From Acidobacteriota bacterium (GTDB taxonomy: Bacteria; Acidobacteriota; Vicinamibacteria; Marinacidobacterales; SMYC01): DNA of 8,357 bases. Under the pieces are notes generated by a model. The model was given only the letters and a program-made list of their open reading frames with translations. It did not search any database and had not been told where the DNA came from. The translations under genes were made by a program, and so were the position numbers. The stretch is from contig JAJCXL010000231.1 in NCBI GenBank assembly GCA_029263435.1, positions 1 through 8,357 of the forward strand. The letters are read 5' to 3'. Positions 5,603 to 8,357 of the stretch are shown here, in pieces (within the stretch, counting starts at the first letter, position 1; every line of letters begins with the position of its first letter).

Positions 5603-6531
5603 ATCTGCGCTCGCATTGGCGGGTGCTGTTGTGGCTCACCGCGGGCGGGCTGTTCGTTTGGGTCCTCAGCAGCGTTTCCCTCGCGGGCGTGCTCGGCGTC
5701 TTGGCGAAGCTCGATCGCGGGGAGGTCGCGGTGCTCGTGGCGCTCAACGCCGTGGCGCTCTTGCTGTTCGGGGTCCGGTGGTGGTGGATTCTCAAGGGTC
5801 TGGGGCATCCGATCCCGTTCCTCCACGCGTGCTTGTATCGACTGGCGGCCTTTGGCTTTGCCTACTTCACGCCCGGACCGCTCGTCGGTGGGGAGCCCGC
5901 CCAAGTGCTACTCGCCGAAAAACGCGACGGCCTCGCGCGCGACGTCGCGATCGCCTCGGTCGGTCTCGATCGGTTGTTCGAAGGCGTCGTGCACCTCGGA
6001 TTTCTCGCCGCGGCGGCTTTCGCGTTGGCGACGGGCCCGGGAGCGTTCTTCCTCGCTGTGCTCGTGAGCCTCCCACTGGGCTATCTCGTGGCGCTCGGGC
6101 TTGGCTATGCTCCGCTTTCTCGAGTCATCCGCCGCGATGTGATCCGGACCAGTGAAATCGCCGCCGGCCGTTTTTGCCGGGAGCGCCCGGTTCACGTTCT
6201 CGGAGCGGTGGTGGCCTCGATCGCCGGCTGGTCTCTGGTCATCGTGGAGTACTGGCTCGTGCTGTCTTTCCTCGGTGCGGAGCTTGGGTTCCGTCAGGTC
6301 CTCCTCGGCTGGGTCGCGTCGCGCATCGCCTATCTGCTGTTTCTTCCCGCCGGCCTCGGCGTGCTGGAAGCCGGCCAGGTCCTCGCTTTTCGCAACATGG
6401 GCTTGGCCGCCGAGATGGGCCTGAGCGTCAGCCTCCTGATCCGCCTCCGCGATGTCGCTGTCGCCTCCGCCGGCCTCTGGTCCGGCGTCCGCATGCTGAC
6501 CCACCCGAAAAAAAGGACCAGGTCCATTTAA
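5599..6531 (+). CDS. YbhN/UPF0104 flippase-like membrane protein (LPG synthase TM-domain family)
   Basis: A 310-aa polytopic protein similar to the membrane half of MprF, without a C-terminal aminoacyl-transferase domain, as in YbhN and AglD. Hallmarks are YFTPGPLVGGEPAQVL (89-104), DRLFEG (124-129), LFLPAGLGVLEAGQVLAF (247-264) and RLRDV (282-286). Hydrophobic segments cover most of the chain (about 8-24, 43-62, 82-96, 130-148, 150-171, 199-226, 236-262 and 275-297). The ATG at 5599 overlaps the previous stop as ATGA; the longer in-frame reading from 5482 would lie inside that gene. Relatives are often called flippases and are found beside glycosyltransferases and lipid enzymes, but direct proof of transport is limited. 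The last codons (RTRSI and the TAA stop) fall in the left arm of an inverted-repeat element, so the native C-terminus was probably altered by its insertion. Confidence 0.88.
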   Translation: MNLRSHWRVLLWLTAGGLFVWVLSSVSLAGVLGVLAKLDRGEVAVLVALNAVALLLFGVRWWWILKGLGHPIPFLHACLYRLAAFGFAYFTPGPLVGGEPAQVLLAEKRDGLARDVAIASVGLDRLFEGVVHLGFLAAAAFALATGPGAFFLAVLVSLPLGYLVALGLGYAPLSRVIRRDVIRTSEIAAGRFCRERPVHVLGAVVASIAGWSLVIVEYWLVLSFLGAELGFRQVLLGWVASRIAYLLFLPAGLGVLEAGQVLAFRNMGLAAEMGLSVSLLIRLRDVAVASAGLWSGVRMLTHPKKRTRSI

Positions 6532-6540
6532 TTAGGTCCT
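6508..6540 (-). terminator. Rho-independent-like terminator for the glycosyltransferase, built from the repeat element
   Basis: Read on the minus strand, AGGACC (6540-6535) can pair with GGTCCT (6519-6514), followed at once by a T run to 6508. The longer 18-bp stem of the whole element (6611-6594 with 6532-6515) ends at the same T tract. Together they form a plausible intrinsic terminator about 100 nt after the glycosyltransferase stop codon. In the plus direction the right arm is followed by CATTCTTACG, with no T run, so termination there is less likely. Confidence 0.55.
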
Positions 6541-6611
6541 CTGCGCTATGAAACAGTGAACGAATCGCGGTATCGATGCAGTTCGAGCCGCGGATTAAAT
6601 GGACCTGGTCC
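6515..6611. repeat. 97-bp inverted-repeat element (REP/MITE-like) between convergent genes
   Basis: Perfect 18-bp inverted arms, GGACCAGGTCCATTTAAT (6515-6532) and its exact complement (6594-6611), enclose 61 bp. Each arm contains the near-palindrome GGACCnGGTCC. Inside, AATCGCGG (6563-6570) can pair with CCGCGGATT (6588-6596) with one bulge, giving a second hairpin. No ORF is encoded. Such compact nested dyads are typical of REP/BIME-type or MITE-type repeats mobilised in trans, for example by REP-associated tyrosine transposases. That assignment is from general resemblance only. The left arm supplies the stop codon of the flippase-like gene. The remaining gap 6612-6633 shows nothing else. 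Confidence 0.7.
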
Positions 6612-6633
6612 CATTCTTACGGCTCTCGTATGG

Positions 6634-7716
6634 CTAGGTGGCCGCGACGTCGATGAGAAAGGACTCGATAGCGGCCATCGATTGTTCCCAAGATGGATGC
6701 GAATGAAAGGCCTCGAAAGCGGTCAGGCTCAGGCGCTCCAGTAGGTCGCGGTCTTCGACGAGACGCGTCAGGTGAACGGTCAATCCGAAGACGTCATGGG
6801 GTTGTACGAGGAGCCCGGTCACCTCGTGCTGCACAATCTCATCGCTCGCGCCGCCCCCGCCGGCAATGACCGGAAGGCCAAAGCCCATCGCCTCTAGATA
6901 GACGATCCCGAAGCCTTCATAAAGCGACGGCACGACGAGAACGTGACTGCTCCGGTAGCGCTCAGCGAGCGCGTCTCCGTCCAGCGCTCCAAGAAAGCGA
7001 ACGCGCTCCGATAATCCGTGTGCCGCGCATTGGCGCTGGACGTCTCGAACGTAGTCCGGCGACGCGTCGGTCCGCCCCACGACGTCGAGGTGCCATCCGT
7101 CGTTGTCGAGCTTCGCGAGCGCGTCGAGGAGCACATGAAGTCCCTTGCGACGGATCAAGTTGCCGACGAACAGCAGCCGTCGGTCGCCGTCCTCTCGTGC
7201 GCGCGCGGAGACTCGAGCCCGGCTCAGCAGAGCCGGCAACCGATCGCCTCCCGGAGTCGCGACGATGTTGCGGGTCTTCTTCTGGAGCAATTCCTCGACC
7301 GACTCCCTCGTCGTCTCGCTGTTGAATACGAAAGCGTCGATCGTCTGCAGATAGCGAAGCTCGACTTTTCGATAGAATCGCGCTTGACGCTCCGGCCATT
7401 CCTCGCTCGTGCGCAGGTGGTGGACGATGGCCACCAAAGGCGGTCCGCCCTTGCGTTTCATCCGCTGATTGATCCCGACGAGCGACGGATGAGTCAGCTC
7501 GTCTTGGACCACGATGTCCAACGACGCGCCGAGAAGCTTTCGCCGCTGCGGCACCGAGTAATTTTGCGTCAAATGACGTGCGTAGCTGCCGTGCGGAAAC
7601 GCGATGAGCTCGACGTCGTGCTCACAGGCTCGCAAATGCTCGACGAGCTTGTGGTCGTAAACGTTGCCCCCGGTGACCTCGGTTAGATCTCCGTAGACGA
7701 CGAGTCCGATACGCAC
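6634..7716 (-). CDS. Glycosyltransferase family 4 (GT-B fold)
   Basis: A 360-aa retaining-type GT-B glycosyltransferase with both Rossmann halves complete. The N-terminal domain begins MRIGLVVYGDLTEVTGGNVYD (split at residue 16, GGN, the usual Gly-rich acceptor loop). It also has VHHLRTSEEW (98-107) and DAFVFNSE (127-134). The donor half contains LLFVGNLIRRKGLHVLLDAL (181-200), with the conserved Arg190-Lys191, and FLGALDGDALAERY (241-254). The E-x7-E signature, Glu267 to Glu275 in YEGFGIVYLEA, is present, followed by GLPVIAGGGGASDEIV. It probably adds a sugar from a nucleotide-sugar to an envelope glycan or lipid; the sugar is unknown. The start codon is GTG 7716 with no Shine-Dalgarno sequence. 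It faces the flippase-like gene across an inverted repeat and is divergent from the amidohydrolase. It has no cytosolic partner visible in this window. Confidence 0.92.
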   Translation of the reverse strand: MRIGLVVYGDLTEVTGGNVYDHKLVEHLRACEHDVELIAFPHGSYARHLTQNYSVPQRRKLLGASLDIVVQDELTHPSLVGINQRMKRKGGPPLVAIVHHLRTSEEWPERQARFYRKVELRYLQTIDAFVFNSETTRESVEELLQKKTRNIVATPGGDRLPALLSRARVSARAREDGDRRLLFVGNLIRRKGLHVLLDALAKLDNDGWHLDVVGRTDASPDYVRDVQRQCAAHGLSERVRFLGALDGDALAERYRSSHVLVVPSLYEGFGIVYLEAMGFGLPVIAGGGGASDEIVQHEVTGLLVQPHDVFGLTVHLTRLVEDRDLLERLSLTAFEAFHSHPSWEQSMAAIESFLIDVAAT

Positions 7717-7724
7717 CGCTGCGG

Positions 7725-7733
7725 AGTATTGCA
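7725..7733 (-). promoter_or_regulatory. Possible extended -10 for the glycosyltransferase (leaderless GTG start)
   Basis: On the minus strand, TGC-AATACT (7733-7725) lies 8 nt before the GTG at 7716, so transcription would start at or next to the start codon. No Shine-Dalgarno sequence is present. A -35 element is not evident. This is the third such arrangement in the window. Confidence 0.28.
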
Positions 7734-7770
7734 GCTCGGGACAAAGGCCCGCAAACCGACCGGCGGAATC

Positions 7771-7779
7771 TGCGATAAT
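7771..7779 (+). promoter_or_regulatory. Possible extended -10 promoter for the amidohydrolase
   Basis: TGC-GATAAT gives a good extended -10, with a predicted start near 7786 and a leader of about 60 nt to the ATG at 7848. No clear -35 is seen at the usual spacing. Confidence 0.4.
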
Positions 7780-7802
7780 CCCGGTCGCGACACGTCTCGA
7801 AC

Positions 7803-7814
7803 CGTAGCGCTACG
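7803..7814. promoter_or_regulatory. 12-bp perfect palindrome in the amidohydrolase leader, possible operator
   Basis: CGTAGCGCTACG is self-complementary and is flanked on both sides by CGAACCG-type copies (7798-7804, incomplete palindrome overlap, and 7813-7819). It lies downstream of the candidate -10 and upstream of the ribosome binding site, where a bound regulator would act as a roadblock. It could also be chance in GC-rich DNA. Confidence 0.3.
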
Positions 7815-7836
7815 AACCGATGAACCCGATGTGTCC

Positions 7837-7842
7837 AGGAGA
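7837..7842 (+). promoter_or_regulatory. Shine-Dalgarno sequence of the amidohydrolase
   Basis: AGGAGA lies 5 nt before the ATG at 7848 and fixes this start. It contrasts with the absence of such a site before the divergent glycosyltransferase. Confidence 0.8.
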
Positions 7843-7847
7843 GTGTC

Positions 7848-8357
7848 ATGGCCAAGCTGAGCCGAAGTGAGTTTCTCAAATCGACCGGAGCCTTCGGCCT
7901 CGGGGTCCTCGGAGCGTCCACCCCGTCGAGCTTGTCCGCATCGACGCAGGGCGTGTTTTCGGAGACCGCGCCCGATCTCATCGTCGTCGGCGCTAAGGTC
8001 TACACCGTTGACGAGTCTCTCCCGCGCGCCGAAGCGTTCGCCGTGCGAAACGGGCGTTTCTTGGCGATAGGCTCGAGCGCCGATATCCGAGGCCTCGCGA
8101 CCGGGCGCACGGAAGTCATCGACGCTTCGGGCATGACGGTCACACCCGGCTTCATCGATGCCCATACCCACCCGGCGTGGGGCGGGATGGCGGAGCTCGT
8201 CAACGTCAACTGCGACCTTCGGAGCATCGCTGCCATCAAGGACGCGCTTCGCGAGCGTGCGTCCAAGACGCCCCCGGGAGAGTGGATCATCGGTTTCAAA
8301 TACGATGACACCAAAGTCTCCGACGGTCGCCAGATCCATATCTCCGATCTCGACGAG
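7848..8357 (+). CDS. Amidohydrolase family protein, YtcJ/Amidohydro_3-like, with signal-like N-terminus (5' part, runs off right edge)
   Basis: 170 codons are visible; the 3' part, with the remaining metal ligands, lies outside the window. Residues 1-35 look like an export signal: LSRSEFLKSTGAFGLGVLG followed by a Ser/Ala-rich region. The start resembles a Tat motif (SRRxFLK), but the second Arg is Ser (SRSEFLK), so Tat export is uncertain. The mature part opens with the composite beta-sandwich and barrel entry typical of the family: PDLIVVGAKVYTVDE (about 42-56), AFAVRNGRFLAIG and VIDASGMTVTPGFIDAHTHP in sequence. The His-x-His metal pair lies in FIDAHTHP. These enzymes are zinc-dependent hydrolases of C-N bonds in amides, ureas or cyclic amides; the substrate cannot be predicted from this part. 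It has its own ribosome binding site and is divergent from the glycosyltransferase. Confidence 0.9.
   Translation, partial: MAKLSRSEFLKSTGAFGLGVLGASTPSSLSASTQGVFSETAPDLIVVGAKVYTVDESLPRAEAFAVRNGRFLAIGSSADIRGLATGRTEVIDASGMTVTPGFIDAHTHPAWGGMAELVNVNCDLRSIAAIKDALRERASKTPPGEWIIGFKYDDTKVSDGRQIHISDLDE

Noticed and set aside
5908..6504. 198-codon open frame antisense to the flippase-like gene
   Set aside because: Low-complexity Arg/Glu/Ala/His protein without motifs, fully inside a conserved membrane-protein gene on the other strand.
7018..7686. 222-codon open frame antisense to the glycosyltransferase
   Set aside because: The minus-strand gene has all GT4 signatures. The plus-strand frame has none and no ribosome binding site.
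1..8357. Search by eye for CRISPR arrays, tRNA/rRNA genes, integrases, attachment sites and toxin-antitoxin pairs
   Set aside because: No regularly spaced repeats, no cloverleaf-like sequence and no recombinase or toxin-like protein were found. The only repeat structures are the PadR operator and the 97-bp inverted-repeat element.

Overview
The window is about 60% GC, densely coded and has no rRNA, tRNA, CRISPR array or intact transposase gene. The first gene pair is a PadR-type regulator directly followed by a MacB/FtsX-like permease carrying an N-terminal 'permease prefix' segment (the ADOP type). That arrangement is best known from Acidobacteriota, so an acidobacterium, probably uncultured, is the most likely source. 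Gemmatimonadota or Myxococcota cannot be excluded, and this is an inference from gene types, not from a marker gene.

Layout. On the minus strand, 1242-916 encodes the PadR regulator and 914-<1 the 5' part of the permease, which runs off the left edge. The 144-bp divergent spacer (1243-1386) holds two tandem copies of a PadR-like palindrome spaced exactly 20 bp apart. To its right lie six plus-strand genes with gaps of 15 bp or less. They are an uncharacterised 145-aa protein (1387-1824), a class I SAM-dependent methyltransferase (1832-2632), an exported YceI-like lipocalin-fold protein (2648-3220), a five-helix membrane enzyme of the LtaS/sulfatase fold (3230-4849), a CDP-alcohol phosphatidyltransferase (4853-5602) and a YbhN/UPF0104 flippase-like membrane protein (5599-6531). 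A 97-bp inverted-repeat element (6515-6611) overlaps the stop codon of the last gene and separates it from a convergent GT4-family glycosyltransferase (7716-6634, minus). A 131-bp divergent spacer follows, then the 5' part of an exported amidohydrolase (7848->8357).

How the genes may work together. The last three genes of the run (3230-6531) are the most suggestive set. One makes a phospholipid-type bond from a CDP-activated donor. One has the fold that moves phospho-polyol or phospho-ethanolamine groups on the outer face of the membrane. One belongs to a family implicated in lipid-linked transport. Together they look like a small envelope-lipid or glycopolymer modification pathway, perhaps with YceI (lipid or isoprenoid binding), the methyltransferase and the facing glycosyltransferase as accessories. 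The substrate cannot be read from sequence. The other notable signals are the tandem PadR operator, the inverted-repeat element that supplies a gene's stop codon and doubles as a terminator for the opposite gene, and several start codons that sit about 7-8 nt behind a -10-like hexamer with no Shine-Dalgarno sequence.
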